Notes under the pieces: generated by a model
The model's input: the letters and a program-made list of their open reading frames with translations, nothing else
The model's database searches: none
What the model was told of the DNA's origin: nothing
Assembly: GCA_964017145.1 (NCBI GenBank)
Contig: OZ024844.1
Location: 4,119,119-4,183,118 of the forward strand
DNA from: Agrocybe praecox
Lineage: Eukaryota > Basidiomycota > Agaricomycetes > Agaricales > Agrocybaceae
Direction of reading: 5' to 3'
DNA length: 64,000 nt
In this document: in pieces, positions 48,446 to 62,825 of the stretch
Layout of the letters: each line of letters opens with the position of its first letter
Numbering within the stretch: the stretch's first letter is position 1
Program-made: the position numbers and the translations under genes

Positions 48446-49221
48446 GGCTGCCGAACCGATCGTTAAGTAGTTAGCTACTGTATTCCCGATTAAGGGATCG
48501 ACTTACGTTAGAGTTAGAGTTAGGTAAGCGTTTTACCGGTAGATTAGATTTCTTTAACTCGAACTTGTTATGTTCAGACTGGATTTGCTAAGGCTATAAT
48601 CAATAAAGATAACCAGTCAATTACGAAAGTCCATTTGTTATATAATTAAATAACTTAGGGTTTTATTTGTTAAACGCAAAGGGCGTTACTAGGATAATGT
48701 TAGACTCGACGACGAGATGCGTGCATCAATCAAGTGTTTGTTGCGGCTAAAAGCAACTAACTACCCAAGCCGAAGCAAGGGCTAACGTTCGTTCAAGGCT
48801 TTGGGCAAAGGGACCACCGAGGCCGGTCGTAACCAGCCAAGCTTATACCTGCTATCTGTCGCGGGTTCTGCACAAGGTCAGGTAGCGTCTCGCATTATCT
48901 CGCGATTAACCGCAATCCTTCCCCGACACAAGGCATGGCCTTTGAGTGGTTTGCTTTGGGCACAAGCGCTACTAGTCTATGCCGTTGGTTGTCTTTGGCC
49001 AATTGAATCGGCTACCAAGCAGCTACATAGTCTATGCAATGGGTGAATATCGTAAGGCATGAATACCGAACAATTTAGACACGTCGCGCGTACTCGAGAT
49101 CGATCCGAATCAATCTGAAGTCGTTCTACAGTTTTATTACACCACACGTTCGACCACCGCCGTCGCCTTCCGAGTTCTTACGGGATCGGGGAAACAGTCG
49201 TATCTAGTAGCACAGTTTTTA

Positions 49222-51695
49222 TTATCTGCCATATCCGCCACCTAGGTTGGCGAAGAGAGTATCTTCCAGTCTTGGGCGCCATTCCAGATCGCCAGCTTCA
49301 GCAGGTTCATCGCGAACCCGGCCGGGTTCGTTTGGAGCTTCTGCAAAGCCGAACGGAAGGACGGCAATCGGTGGATGATCCGCCAATTCTCTCTCGTAAA
49401 CATTCAACACTTCTTGTTTCCAAGAACTTGTTAGGTCGAACAGGTTTCGTGTACGCTTTCGCGATACGATCAGTCGACGGTTAAGAATATCAGTTTTAGT
49501 GACATCAGGGACAAGGGTCTGCCAGCCTGGCCGCACATATAAGGAAGTGTTAACCTCCGAATACATGTCAGTGTACTGTTTAGGCCAATGATCTATATGA
49601 TTCTCGTAGCGAAAGAGGCCTGTTTCCAGGGTCAATGCGCCATCACGCTGACCTCGATTGAGGTATTCGCGCCAATATTCAGAGATAGTGTTGATATATC
49701 CTTTTGCGTTGAAATAGTTCCATGCTGTATTAAAGCTGCCTTTAAGTACCAAAACGCCCGCGTCGTTATCGCGATGTTGAGAGTTAACGCTTAAGCGATT
49801 ATCCCATCGTTTTGAAATGTCAGACTTAAGCCAGCCATATATCATATCCTGCGGATAGCCGCGTGCGATGTACAATCCTGCTAAGGAGTGTAAAGCATCT
49901 CGGTAGTCGCTAAATTTACTACTTAGCACGGCTAGACGAGCCATCTCTCCCCAGAACGTACCACGTTTGACGTCGTAGGGATGGTGGCTAGCGAAAGGAA
50001 CTCTTTCTTGGTGGTTGCGAAGCTTGCGGTATGGTCTATGTACTAATTTTCTATTATCATCAACATAGAGAAACATGTCCAGAAACGGAGCATGTGTGGG
50101 CGACGCATCCCATTCTATTACACAGGTGTGTATCTGGACGCACGAAACTATTTGAACGGCGCGTTCAAGTGTGTCGGCGTATACGATTGCCAGACAGTCA
50201 TCAATATAGCGTCCGTAAAAAGGGACGTCTTTATTATTCATTATTTTACTTTCTACTTCATATGCATAGCCAAAAAGGTTGGCTAAATCCGGGGACGATG
50301 CTACACCCATAGCTAGTCCGCGCGTCTGAAGGTAATACTTTTTTTGAAATTGTGTAATTAGATTAGTATTTCCAAGTCGTAAAGCGGCATCGAACAGGCG
50401 GGCAAAAGCCTCTTCGTCATCCGATAACTCTTCGCCGGCCTTAATTTTATCGCCAAAGTAATATAAATTAAATAATTCGGTTATTCTTTTGAGGCAAGTC
50501 TCTATCTCTATATTAGGATAAAAGGCAACGACGTCTCCAGTAACAATGAAGTATTTACGACTGGGATCTAATTGTAATTTACTTAATTTTATCGCCAAGT
50601 CCTTGCTACCATGAATGATAGTTGGCGCCGTTTGAATTAACGGTTTAAGAATTTTTGAAACTAACTTAGCTGCAGTATTGATTACAGCAGAATGACACGG
50701 TATAATAGGACGCATTTTGGTAGGAACCTTGTGAATTTTAGGTATACCATAAAATAATGGCAATTTGTGTCGTGCCGTAAACTGTATTTCACCATCTAAT
50801 CGTTTAGGGAAACCATCGTCATTTTGGACGTGAGGCGTCATTGACGACCGCAAGAAGTCCGGCACCTGCATTTCAAATTTAGGTACTGCAGCAGCCATAT
50901 CAGCTAGCTGCAAAGTTAGTTCATTTTGGGACCTAAGAATTAGAGACACAGTACGGTGTGGGCCGTACTTAGTGGGTTGAAAACCATATGATAATTCGGT
51001 ATAGTTATTTGTATCGTCTAATAATTCTTGGCACTTGGTAATGATCCACTCGCGTTCTGAGACCGCAATTCCAAGATTTTTATCTGTTCCTGTAACTACG
51101 TATTTATTACTTAGCAGGAATTCTTTGATTTCGGCAAGATCAGGTGTAAACGCTTTAAATTCTCTCCTGTCTTCTGATTCGCTGGGTATGTAGGTACGTT
51201 GCACGTACGCTCGACCTCTTGCGAAACCGATACCAATATATTTGGGTAACTTCGAAGGCTTACTTGTTTTGGGTAACGCGTTAAGCGGTTCGAAATCTGG
51301 ATCATAATCAGTGTTGTTATCCACTCCAATGAAGGCAAAGTGGAGACGCCATGACAAGCGTCGTTCAAAGTCTTTCGCGGCTTTCAAAATTAATGATTCG
51401 TCGCGGCGTGAGGTAAACATAAACCTCATGCCCATACTTAGCTGATATTCGATATTTTTCGGGATGTTCACACCGGGACTGAGATGAATAATGCTTTTAA
51501 ATTGGAGAGCGAGTAGTACATTAACAGGCGTATTTAAAAGTATATAATTAACAGCGAGGGGGAAAGGTATAGTCAGTAACCAATCTGGATATGTGAACGG
51601 GAGGTCATACCGGAATACAATGGGGGCACGCGTTAACGTACCCCCCGAAATGACCGACGAGGGAGGAAGTGCCGACGAATACGATGTCGGAGCAC
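49222..51695 (-). CDS. Penelope-like reverse transcriptase, element A2
   Basis: As A1 except Asn to Ile in YIGNGFARG and Glu to Val in RKLEHRPYRK; catalytic residues unchanged. Confidence 0.86.
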
Positions 51696-52977
51696 TCACT
51701 TCTTCCCTTGGTTGCCTCTGCCCTTGCCCTTGCCCTTGCGAGCTTTCTTGTTGGGGGCCTTGAAGCGCTCGTTGGTGGCCTTGATGTTGGCGCCACGTTG
51801 AGCTTCCCGAGCGGCCTCGGTGCGATCGGCGTGTTGACGCCCCTTCTTGATGGAGCGTTGAGCCTGCTTCTGAAAGCGAGGAGAGGATGTTAGCCTCTTG
51901 ATCGAATCGAGGTAGGCCGCCTTGCGCATCTTGTCTAGAATGGCGAGATGGTCGGCGGCCTCCGTGAAGTTGGTAATCACCTTCGGTTTGGGACCCTTGG
52001 AAGAGCCCGCCTTGGCGTTGGACTGTTAAAGGGTGGTGAGATGTTTGAAGGCGAAAATAAAAGGCATTACTCACCGAATTTGCCTTTCCGAGTTTGGCAG
52101 CGACTGCCTTATCGATCATTGACTGGATCGATGCGGTGTTGGGAACCGCGTCAGCTGCCTCAACGTCGGCAGATCGTTTGATCTCCTTCTTGGCGTCCAG
52201 TTTGAGTTGAGCCTGGTAGGCACTGGATTCGACGATCTGAATGAGGCGCAGAGCGTAAGGAAGGAGGTCTTGGCGTAGGTCCGCCGCGATCATAAGAACT
52301 GCACCCGAAGTGCGATAACCAATGGGTCGGGATTCCCCGTCCTCCATCTCCTCGTCCCTGTCATCGAACAGAGAGACGCCTGGGAGCAGCTTGCCAGCCG
52401 CATCCCTAATGTCTCCATCGGCAGCGCCGGTGAAGAGGAGAGTTTTAGCGCCGGCTATCATCTCGTTCACTTTGGGGCGAACAAGATTCCAGCCTTCGTT
52501 AAAGAGAGTGAGGGGGTTAAGTTCATCGTCCACCTTTTTGAAGTCCAATTGCTTGGCATTCTTTGCTTCGAGGAAGCGAACGGAGCGAAAGTCGTCCACA
52601 CCCTTTTGAAGGGAGGTGCGGATGGCAAACGCCTCATCGGTTTCCGAGAACTCCTTAGAGAACTGTACTTCCGAGACCTTAACGGCCACGCTAGGTGGGA
52701 ATTGACGCGGGGTGGCGTCATACATCTTCTGCCACTTGGACAGAAGGGCCCTCAACGACGAGCGTTGTTCCGCACGATGATTGACCGAAGTCAACCAAGG
52801 GCGGAGGGCAGGTTGGTACTGGATGGGCACCAGCGCCATGACCTGGTCAAAGGTCCCTGCTTGGGCAATCGTCAGATGACGATGGTCGATGTTGGACTCT
52901 TTGCTGGGAGCGGTGGTGACAGCGGAGAGGAGGGGCCCAAGGGCCGGGGTAATGTTACGACGAGGGTTTGAAGACAT
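51696..52977 (-). CDS. ORF1 protein of element A2, one intron
   Basis: Exons 52977-52075 and 52022-51696; protein as in A1. Confidence 0.74.
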
Positions 52978-53004
52978 AATGGTGAATAGGATGGGGCGCG
53001 TTGA

Positions 53005-53500
53005 TTAGGGTTGTTCGAACGAAGCGCCGAAGTGAGGCCGTAGGCCGAACGAAGGTGCTGAGTGAGAAAGGACGAAGGTGTAGTAGGGAATTCTACTGCA
53101 CGACCTTTTCGCTTTTATAGCTCTTCAGGTCCTATTTTTCTCTATAGCTAGATCGGTTAGATCTGTTAACCATCGCGCTTACCGATCTCATTGGTAAGTC
53201 TGATTACGATGTTCTATAACAATTAGTAGCTGTGAAGTCTTACGTCCCGCGGGATCGCTGACCAATGATCGGCCAGAAGCACGATACCAATCAGCGAAAC
53301 GCCGCAGTATCAGTAAGCTGTCACTTCCAGCGACAACGACCAAAGTAGATCGATGGATATAAATACTTAGCGTAGTGGCCAAATGCGGAAGGTAAGGGAT
53401 TACGTAATGATGGGCGCTTGTTACACGCTTATGTAATCCGCAGTATAGCGCCAACTCGACGCTATTATTATACCTACGCTTAGGTTAGGTTCGGGTTAGA
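53005..53500 (-). repeat. Pseudo-LTR 6 (5' side of A2)
   Basis: Copy of pseudo-LTR 2, 11,130 bp further on. Confidence 0.75.
53070..53132 (-). ncRNA. Hammerhead ribozyme, copy 6 (A type)
   Basis: Same as copy 1. Confidence 0.82.
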
Positions 53501-53533
53501 GGGTTAGGGTTGGTTGAACGAAGCGCCGAAGTT
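53501..53533 (-). repeat. Second copy of the ~30-bp B-end stub
   Basis: Identical to the stub at 42371-42403. The rare junction has therefore been duplicated with the array and was not formed twice. Confidence 0.7.
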
Positions 53534-54035
53534 TTAGGGTTGGTTGAACGAAGCGCCGAAGTGAGGCCGTAGGCCGAACGAAGGTGCTGAGTGAGAAAGG
53601 ACAAAGGTGTAGTAGGGAATTCTACTGCACGACCTTTTCGCTTTTATAGCTCTTCAGGTCCTATAATTCTCTATAGCTAGATCGGTTAGATCTGTTAACC
53701 ATCGCGCTTACCGATCTCATTGGTAAGTCTGATTACGATGTTCTATAACAATTAGTAGCTGTGAAGTCTTACATCCCGCGGGATCGCTGACGAATCGCGG
53801 CCAGAAGCACAACAATCAATCAGCGATACGCCGCAGTATCAGTAAGCTGTCAGTTCCAGCGACAACGACCAAAGTAGATCGATGGATATAAATACTTAGC
53901 GTAGTGGCCAAATGCGGAAGGTAAGGGGTTACGTAATGATGGGCGCTTGTTACACGCTTATGTAATCCGCAGTATAGCGCCAACTCGACGCTATTATTAT
54001 ACCTACGCTTAGGTTAGGTTCGGGTTAGAGGTTAG
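53534..54035 (-). repeat. Pseudo-LTR 7 (3' side of B2)
   Basis: B-type copy. Confidence 0.75.
53599..53661 (-). ncRNA. Hammerhead ribozyme, copy 7 (B type)
   Basis: Same as copy 3. Confidence 0.8.
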
Positions 54036-54811
54036 GCTGCCGAACCGATCGTTAAGTAGTTAGCTACTGTATTTCCGATTAAGGAATCGACTTACGTTAG
54101 AGTTAGAGTTAGGAAAGCGTTATTCCGGTAGATTAGTATTCTCTAAGGTGAACTTGTTATGTTCAGACTGGATTTGCTAAGGTTATAATCAATAAAGATA
54201 ACCAGTCAATTACGAAAGTCCTTTTGTTATATAATTAAATAACTTAGGGATTTATTTGTTAAACGCAAAGGGCGTTACTAGGATAATGTTAGACTCGACG
54301 ACGAGATGCGTGCATCAATCAAGTGTTTGTTGCGGCTAAAAGCAACTAACTACCCGAGCCGAAGCGGGGGCTAACGTTCGTTCAAGGCTTTGGGCAAAGG
54401 GACCACCTCAACCGGTCAATAACCAGTCAAGCTTATACCTACTATCTGTCGCAGGTTCTGCACAAGGTCAGGTAGCGTCTCGCATTATCTCGCGATTAAC
54501 CGCAATCCTTCCCCGACACAAGGCATGGCCTTTGAGTGGTTTGCTTTGGGCACAAGCGCTACTAGTCTATGCCGTTGGTTGTCTTTGGCCAATTAAATCG
54601 GCTACCAAGCGGCTACATAGTCTATGCAATGGGTGAATATCGTAAGGCATGAATACCGAACAATTTAGACACGTCGCGCGTACTCGAGATCGATCCGAAT
54701 CAATCTGAAGTCGTTCTACAGTTTTATTATACCACACATTCGACCACCGCCGACGCCTTCTGAGTTCTTACGGGATCAGGGAATCAGTCGTATCTAGTAG
54801 CACAGTTTTTA

Positions 54812-57285
54812 TTATCTGCCATATCCGCCACCTAGGTTGGCGAAGAGAGTATCTTCCAGTCTTGGGCGCCATTCCAGATCGCCAGCTTCGGCAGGTTCTT
54901 CGCGAACCCGGCCGGGTTCGTTAGCTGCAATGCCAAAGCCGAACGGAAGGACGGCAATCGGTGGATGATCCGCCAATTCTCTCTCGTAAACATTCAATAC
55001 TTCTTGTTTCCAAGAACTTGTTAGGTCGAACAGGTTTCGTGTACGCTTTCGCGATACGATCAGTCGACGATTCAATATATCGGTTTTAGTAACATCCGGG
55101 ACAAGGGTCTGCCAGCCTGGCCGCACATATAAGGAAGTGTTAACCTCCGAATACATGTCAGTGTACTGTTTAGGCCAATGATCGATATGATTCTCGTAGC
55201 GGTAGTGACCTGTTTCCAGGGTTAACGCGCCATCACGCTGACCTCTATTGAGGTATTCGCGCCAATAATTGGAGATAGTATTGATATATCCTTTTGCGTT
55301 GAAATAGTTCCATGCTGTATTAAAGCTGCCTTTAAGTACCAAAACGCCCGCGTCGTTATCGCGATGTTGAGAATTAACGCTTAAGCGATTATCCCATCGT
55401 TTTGAAATGTCAGACTTAAGCCAGCCATATATCATATCCTGCGGATAGCCGCGTGCGATGTACAGACCTGCTAAGGAGTGTAAAGCATCTCGGTAGTCGC
55501 TAAATTTACTACTTAGCACGGCTAGACGGGCCATCTCACCCCAGAACGTACCACGTTTGACGTCGTAAGGGTGGTGGCTAGCAAAAGGAACTCTTTCTTG
55601 GTGGTTGCGAAGCTTGCGGTATGGTTTATGTTCTAATTTTCTATTATCATCAACATAAAGGAACATGTCCAAAAACGGAGCATGTGTAGGCGACGCATCC
55701 CATTCTATTACACAGGTGTGTATCTGGACGCAAGACACGATTTGAACGGCGCGTTCAAAAGTGTCGGCGTATACTATTGCCAGACAGTCATCAATGTAGC
55801 GCCCGTAAAACGGGACGTCTTTATTATTCATTATTTTACTTTCTACTTCATATGCATAGCCAAAAAGGTTGGCTAAGTCCGGGGACGATGCTACACCCAT
55901 AGCTAGTCCACGCGTCTGAAGGTAATACTTTTTTTGAAATTGTGTAATTAAATTAGTGTTTCCTAATCGTAAAGCGGCGTCAAACAATATGGCAAAAGCC
56001 TCGTCATCGTCTGACAACTCTTCGCCGGCGTTAATTTTATCGCCAAAGTAATACAGATTAAATAACTCTGTTATCTTTTTGAGGCAAGTCTCTATCTCTA
56101 TATTAGGATAAAAAGCTACGACGTCTCCAGTAACAATGAAGTACTTTCGACTAGGATCTAATTGGAGTTTACTTAATTTTATCGCCAAGTCCTTGCTACC
56201 ATGAATGATAGTAGGCGCCGTCTGAATCAACGGTTTAAGAATTTTTGAAACTAATTTAGCTGCAGTATTGATTACAGCAGAGTGACACGGGATAATAGGA
56301 CGCATTTTGGTAGGGACCTTGTGAATTTTAGGTATACCATAAAATAATGGCAATTTGTGTCGTGCCGTGAATTGTATCTCACCGTCTAATCGTTTAGGGA
56401 GACCATCGTCATTCTGGATGTGAGCCGTCATTGACGACCGCAAGAAATCAGGCACCTGCATTTCATATTTAGGTACTGCAGCGGCCATATCAGCAAGCTG
56501 CAAAATTAGTTCGTGTTGGGACCGAAGGATTACAGACACGGTACGGTGTGGACCGTACTTTGTGGGTTGAAAACTATATGAAATTTCATTATAATTACTT
56601 GTATCGTCTAATAATTCTTGGCACTTGGTTATGATCCACTCGCGTTCTGAGACCGCAATTCCAAGATTTTTGTCGGTTCCTGTAACTACGTATTTATTAC
56701 TTAGCAGGAACTCTTTGATTTCGGCAAGATCAGGTGTAAACGCTTTAAATTCTCTCCTGTCTTCTGATTCGCTGGGTATGTAGGTACGTTGAACGTACGC
56801 TCGACCTCTTGCGAAACCGTTACCAATATATTTGGGTAATTTCGTAGGCTTACTTGTTTTGGGTAACGCGTTAAGCGGTTCGAAATCTGGATCATAATCA
56901 GTGTTGTTTTCCACTCCAATGAAGGCAAAGTGGAGGCGCCATGATAGGCGTCGTTCAAAGTCTTTCGCGGCTTTCAAAATTAATGATTCGTCGCGGCGTG
57001 AGGTAAACATAAACCTCATGCCCATACTTAGCTGATATTCGATATTTTTCGGGATGTTCACACCGGGGCTGAGATGAATAATGCTTTTAAATTGGAGTGC
57101 AAGTAGTACATTAACAGGCGTATTTAAAAGTATATAATTGACAGCGAGGGGGAAAGGTATAGTCAGTAACCAATCTGGATAAGTGAACGGGAGGTCATAC
57201 CGGAATATAATGGGGGCACGCGTTAACGAACCCCCCGAAATGACCGACGAGGGAAGAAGTGCCGACGAATACGATGTCGGAGCAC
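54812..57285 (-). CDS. Penelope-like reverse transcriptase, element B2
   Basis: Same protein as B1. Confidence 0.85.
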
Positions 57286-58567
57286 TCACTTCTTCCCTTG
57301 GTTGCCTCTGCCCTTGCCCTTGCCCTTGCGAGCTTTCTTGTTGGGGGCTTTGAAGCGCTCGTTGGTGGCCTTGATGTTGGCGCCACGTTGAGCTTCCCGA
57401 GCGGCCTCGGTTCGATCGGCGTGTTGACGTCCCTTCTTGATGGAACGTTGAGCCTGCTTCTGAAAGCGAGGGGAGGATGTTAGCCTCTTGATCGAGTCGA
57501 GGTAGGCCGCCTTGCGCATCTTGTCTAAAATGGCGAGATGGTCGGCGGCCTCCGTGAAGTTTGAAATCACCTTCGGTTTGGGACCCTTGGAAGAGCCCGC
57601 CTTGGCGTTGGACTGTCAAAGGGTGGTGAGATGTTTGAAGGCGAAAATAAAAAGCATTACTCACCGAGTTTGCCTTTCCGAGTTTGGCAGCGACTGCCTT
57701 GTCGATCATTGACTGGATCGATGCAGTGTTGGGGACTGCGTCAGCTGCTTCGACGTCGGCAGATCGCTTGATCTCCTTCTTGGCGTCCAGTTTGAGTTGG
57801 GCCTGGTAGGCACTGGATTCGACGATCTGGATAAGACGCAGAGCGTATGGAAGGAGGTCCTGGCGGAGGTCCGCCGCGATCATGAGAACTGCACCCGAAG
57901 TGCGATAGCCAATGGGTCGGGATTCTCCGTCTTCCATCTCCTCATCCCTGTCATCGAACAGGGTGACACCTGGGAGCAGCTTGCCAGCTGCATCCCTTAT
58001 GTCTCCATCGGCAGCGCCGGAGAAGAGGAGAGTTTTAGCGCCGGCGATCATCTCATTCACCCGGGGGCGAACAAGATTCCAGCCTTCGTTAAAGAGAGTG
58101 AGGGAGTTGAGTTCTCCGTCCACCTTGTTGAAGTCTTTTTCCTTGGCCTTCTTTGCTTCAAGGAAGCGAGCGGAGCGAAAGTCGTCCACACCCTTTTGAA
58201 GGGAGGTGCGGATGGCGAACGCTTCATCGGTTTCCGAGAACTCCTTAGAGAACTGTACTTCCGAGACCTTAACGGCCACGCTAGGTGGGAATTGACGCGG
58301 GGTGGCGTCATACATCTTCTGCCACTTGGACAAAAGGGCCCTCAACGACGAGCGTTGTTCCGCACGATGATTAACCGAAGTCAACCAAGGGCGGAGGGCA
58401 GGTTGGTACTGGATGGGCACCAGCGCCATGACCTGGTCAAAGGTCCCTGCTTGGGCAATCGTCATGTGACGATGGTCGATGTTGGACTCTTTGCTGGGTG
58501 CAGTGGTGACAGCGGAGAGGAGAGGCCCAAGGGCCGGGGTGAGGTTACGACGAGGGTTTGAAGACAT
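57286..58567 (-). CDS. ORF1 protein of element B2, one intron
   Basis: Exons 58567-57665 and 57612-57286; same protein as B1. Confidence 0.72.
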
Positions 58568-58594
58568 AATGGTAAATAGGATGGGGCGCGTTGA

Positions 58595-59074
58595 TTAGGG
58601 TTGGTTGAACGAAGCGCCGAAGTGAGGCCGTAGGCCGAACGAAGGTGCTGAGTGAGAAAGGACAAAGGTGTAGTAGGGAATTCTACTGCACGACCTTTTC
58701 GCTTTTATAGCTCTTCAGGTCCTATAATTCTCTATAGCTAGATCGGTTAGATCTGTTAACCATCGCGCTTACCGATCTCATTGGTAAGTCTGATTACGAT
58801 GTTCTATAACAATTAGTAGCTGTGAAGTCTTACATCCCGCGGGATCGCTGACGAATCGCGGCCAGAAGCACAACAATCAATCAGCGATACGCCGCAGTAT
58901 CAGTAAGCTGTCAGTTCCAGCGACAACGACCAAAGTAGATCGATGGATATAAATACTTAGCGTAGTGGCCAAATGCGGAAGGTAAGGGGTTACGTAATGA
59001 TGGGCGCTTGTTACACGCTTATGTAATCCGCAGTATAGCGCCAACTCGACGCTATTATTATACCTACGCTTAGG
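58595..59074 (-). repeat. Pseudo-LTR 8 (5' side of B2)
   Basis: B-type copy, joined to A3 through TTAGGTTAGGG exactly as B1 is joined to A2. Confidence 0.75.
58660..58722 (-). ncRNA. Hammerhead ribozyme, copy 8 (B type)
   Basis: Same as copy 3. Confidence 0.8.
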
Positions 59075-59575
59075 TTAGGGTTGTTCGAACGAAGCGCCGA
59101 AGTGAGGCCGTAGGCCGAACGAAGGTGCTGAGTGAGAAAGGACGAAGGTGTAGTAGGGAATTCTACTGCACGACCTTTTCGCTTTTATAGCTCTTCAGGT
59201 CCTATTTTTCTCTATAGCTAGATCGGTTAGATCTGTTAACCATCGCGCTTACCGATCTCATTGGTAAGTCTGATTACGATGTTCTATAACAATTAGTAGC
59301 TGTGAAGTCTTACGTCCCGCGGGATCGCTGACCAATGATCGGCCAGAAGCACGATACCAATCAGCGAAACGCCGCAGTATCAGTAAGCTGTCACTTCCAG
59401 CGACAACGACCAAAGTAGATCGATGGATATAAATACTTAGCGTAGTGGCCAAATGCGGAAGGTAAGGGATTACGTAATGATGGGCGCTTGTTACACGCTT
59501 ATGTAATCCGCAGTATAGCGCCAACTCGACGCTATTATTATACCTACGCTTAGGTTAGGTTCGGGTTAGAGGTTA
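59075..59575 (-). repeat. Pseudo-LTR 9 (3' side of A3)
   Basis: A-type copy. Confidence 0.75.
59140..59202 (-). ncRNA. Hammerhead ribozyme, copy 9 (A type)
   Basis: Same as copy 1; the last ribozyme before the telomere. Confidence 0.82.
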
Positions 59576-60351
59576 GGCTGCCGAACCGATCGTTAAGTAG
59601 TTAGCTACTGTATTCCCGATTAAGGGATCGACTTACGTTAGAGTTAGAGTTAGGTAAGCGTTTTACCGGTAGATTAGATTTCTTTAACTCGAACTTGTTA
59701 TGTTCAGACTGGATTTGCTAAGGCTATAATCAATAAAGATAACCAGTCAATTACGAAAGTCCATTTGTTATATAATTAAATAACTTAGGGTTTTATTTGT
59801 TAAACGCAAAGGGCGTTACTAGGATAATGTTAGACTCGACGACGAGATGCGTGCATCAATCAAGTGTTTGTTGCGGCTAAAAGCAACTAACTACCCAAGC
59901 CGAAGCAAGGGCTAACGTTCGTTCAAGGCTTTGGGCAAAGGGACCACCGAGGCCGGTCGTAACCAGCCAAGCTTATACCTGCTATCTGTCGCGGGTTCTG
60001 CACAAGGTCAGGTAGCGTCTCGCATTATCTCGCGATTAACCGCAATCCTTCCCCGACACAAGGCATGGCCTTTGAGTGGTTTGCTTTGGGCACAAGCGCT
60101 ACTAGTCTATGCCGTTGGTTGTCTTTGGCCAATTGAATCGGCTACCAAGCAGCTACATAGTCTATGCAATGGGTGAATATCGTAAGGCATGAATACCGAA
60201 CAATTTAGACACGTCGCGCGTACTCGAGATCGATCCGAATCAATCTGAAGTCGTTCTACAGTTTTATTACACCACACGTTCGACCACCGCCGTCGCCTTC
60301 CGAGTTCTTACGGGATCGGGGAAACAGTCGTATCTAGTAGCACAGTTTTTA

Positions 60352-62825
60352 TTATCTGCCATATCCGCCACCTAGGTTGGCGAAGAGAGTATCTTCCAGT
60401 CTTGGGCGCCATTCCAGATCGCCAGCTTCAGCAGGTTCATCGCGAACCCGGCCGGGTTCGTTTGGAGCTTCTGCAAAGCCGAACGGAAGGACGGCAATCG
60501 GTGGATGATCCGCCAATTCTCTCTCGTAAACATTCAACACTTCTTGTTTCCAAGAACTTGTTAGGTCGAACAGGTTTCGTGTACGCTTTCGCGATACGAT
60601 CAGTCGACGGTTAAGAATATCAGTTTTAGTGACATCAGGGACAAGGGTCTGCCAGCCTGGCCGCACATATAAGGAAGTGTTAACCTCCGAATACATGTCA
60701 GTGTACTGTTTAGGCCAATGATCTATATGATTCTCGTAGCGAAAGAGGCCTGTTTCCAGGGTCAATGCGCCATCACGCTGACCTCGATTGAGGTATTCGC
60801 GCCAATATTCAGAGATAGTGTTGATATATCCTTTTGCGTTGAAATAGTTCCATGCTGTATTAAAGCTGCCTTTAAGTACCAAAACGCCCGCGTCGTTATC
60901 GCGATGTTGAGAGTTAACGCTTAAGCGATTATCCCATCGTTTTGAAATGTCAGACTTAAGCCAGCCATATATCATATCCTGCGGATAGCCGCGTGCGATG
61001 TACAATCCTGCTAAGGAGTGTAAAGCATCTCGGTAGTCGCTAAATTTACTACTTAGCACGGCTAGACGAGCCATCTCTCCCCAGAACGTACCACGTTTGA
61101 CGTCGTAGGGATGGTGGCTAGCGAAAGGAACTCTTTCTTGGTGGTTGCGAAGCTTGCGGTATGGTCTATGTACTAATTTTCTATTATCATCAACATAGAG
61201 AAACATGTCCAGAAACGGAGCATGTGTGGGCGACGCATCCCATTCTATTACACAGGTGTGTATCTGGACGCACGAAACTATTTGAACGGCGCGTTCAAGT
61301 GTGTCGGCGTATACGATTGCCAGACAGTCATCAATATAGCGTCCGTAAAAAGGGACGTCTTTATTATTCATTATTTTACTTTCTACTTCATATGCATAGC
61401 CAAAAAGGTTGGCTAAATCCGGGGACGATGCTACACCCATAGCTAGTCCGCGCGTCTGAAGGTAATACTTTTTTTGAAATTGTGTAATTAGATTAGTATT
61501 TCCAAGTCGTAAAGCGGCATCGAACAGGCGGGCAAAAGCCTCTTCGTCATCCGATAACTCTTCGCCGGCCTTAATTTTATCGCCAAAGTAATATAAATTA
61601 AATAATTCGGTTATTCTTTTGAGGCAAGTCTCTATCTCTATATTAGGATAAAAGGCAACGACGTCTCCAGTAACAATGAAGTATTTACGACTGGGATCTA
61701 ATTGTAATTTACTTAATTTTATCGCCAAGTCCTTGCTACCATGAATGATAGTTGGCGCCGTTTGAATTAACGGTTTAAGAATTTTTGAAACTAACTTAGC
61801 TGCAGTATTGATTACAGCAGAATGACACGGTATAATAGGACGCATTTTGGTAGGAACCTTGTGAATTTTAGGTATACCATAAAATAATGGCAATTTGTGT
61901 CGTGCCGTAAACTGTATTTCACCATCTAATCGTTTAGGGAAACCATCGTCATTTTGGACGTGAGGCGTCATTGACGACCGCAAGAAGTCCGGCACCTGCA
62001 TTTCAAATTTAGGTACTGCAGCAGCCATATCAGCTAGCTGCAAAGTTAGTTCATTTTGGGACCTAAGAATTAGAGACACAGTACGGTGTGGGCCGTACTT
62101 AGTGGGTTGAAAACCATATGATAATTCGGTATAGTTATTTGTATCGTCTAATAATTCTTGGCACTTGGTAATGATCCACTCGCGTTCTGAGACCGCAATT
62201 CCAAGATTTTTATCTGTTCCTGTAACTACGTATTTATTACTTAGCAGGAATTCTTTGATTTCGGCAAGATCAGGTGTAAACGCTTTAAATTCTCTCCTGT
62301 CTTCTGATTCGCTGGGTATGTAGGTACGTTGCACGTACGCTCGACCTCTTGCGAAACCGATACCAATATATTTGGGTAACTTCGAAGGCTTACTTGTTTT
62401 GGGTAACGCGTTAAGCGGTTCGAAATCTGGATCATAATCAGTGTTGTTATCCACTCCAATGAAGGCAAAGTGGAGACGCCATGACAAGCGTCGTTCAAAG
62501 TCTTTCGCGGCTTTCAAAATTAATGATTCGTCGCGGCGTGAGGTAAACATAAACCTCATGCCCATACTTAGCTGATATTCGATATTTTTCGGGATGTTCA
62601 CACCGGGACTGAGATGAATAATGCTTTTAAATTGGAGAGCGAGTAGTACATTAACAGGCGTATTTAAAAGTATATAATTAACAGCGAGGGGGAAAGGTAT
62701 AGTCAGTAACCAATCTGGATATGTGAACGGGAGGTCATACCGGAATACAATGGGGGCACGCGTTAACGTACCCCCCGAAATGACCGACGAGGGAGGAAGT
62801 GCCGACGAATACGATGTCGGAGCAC
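60352..62825 (-). CDS. Penelope-like reverse transcriptase, element A3
   Basis: Complete and same protein as A2. The copy lacks its own promoter-bearing 5' pseudo-LTR, so expression is doubtful. Confidence 0.85.

Larger units (their letters stand above)
47945..53500 (-). mobile_element. Penelope-like retroelement A2
   Basis: Near-identical to A1, 11,130 bp away, with two replacement differences in the reverse transcriptase (GIGFARG and KLVHRPY). Both pseudo-LTRs and both frames are intact. Confidence 0.85.
53534..59074 (-). mobile_element. Penelope-like retroelement B2
   Basis: I found no difference from B1. Intact ORF1, reverse transcriptase and both pseudo-LTRs. Confidence 0.85.
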
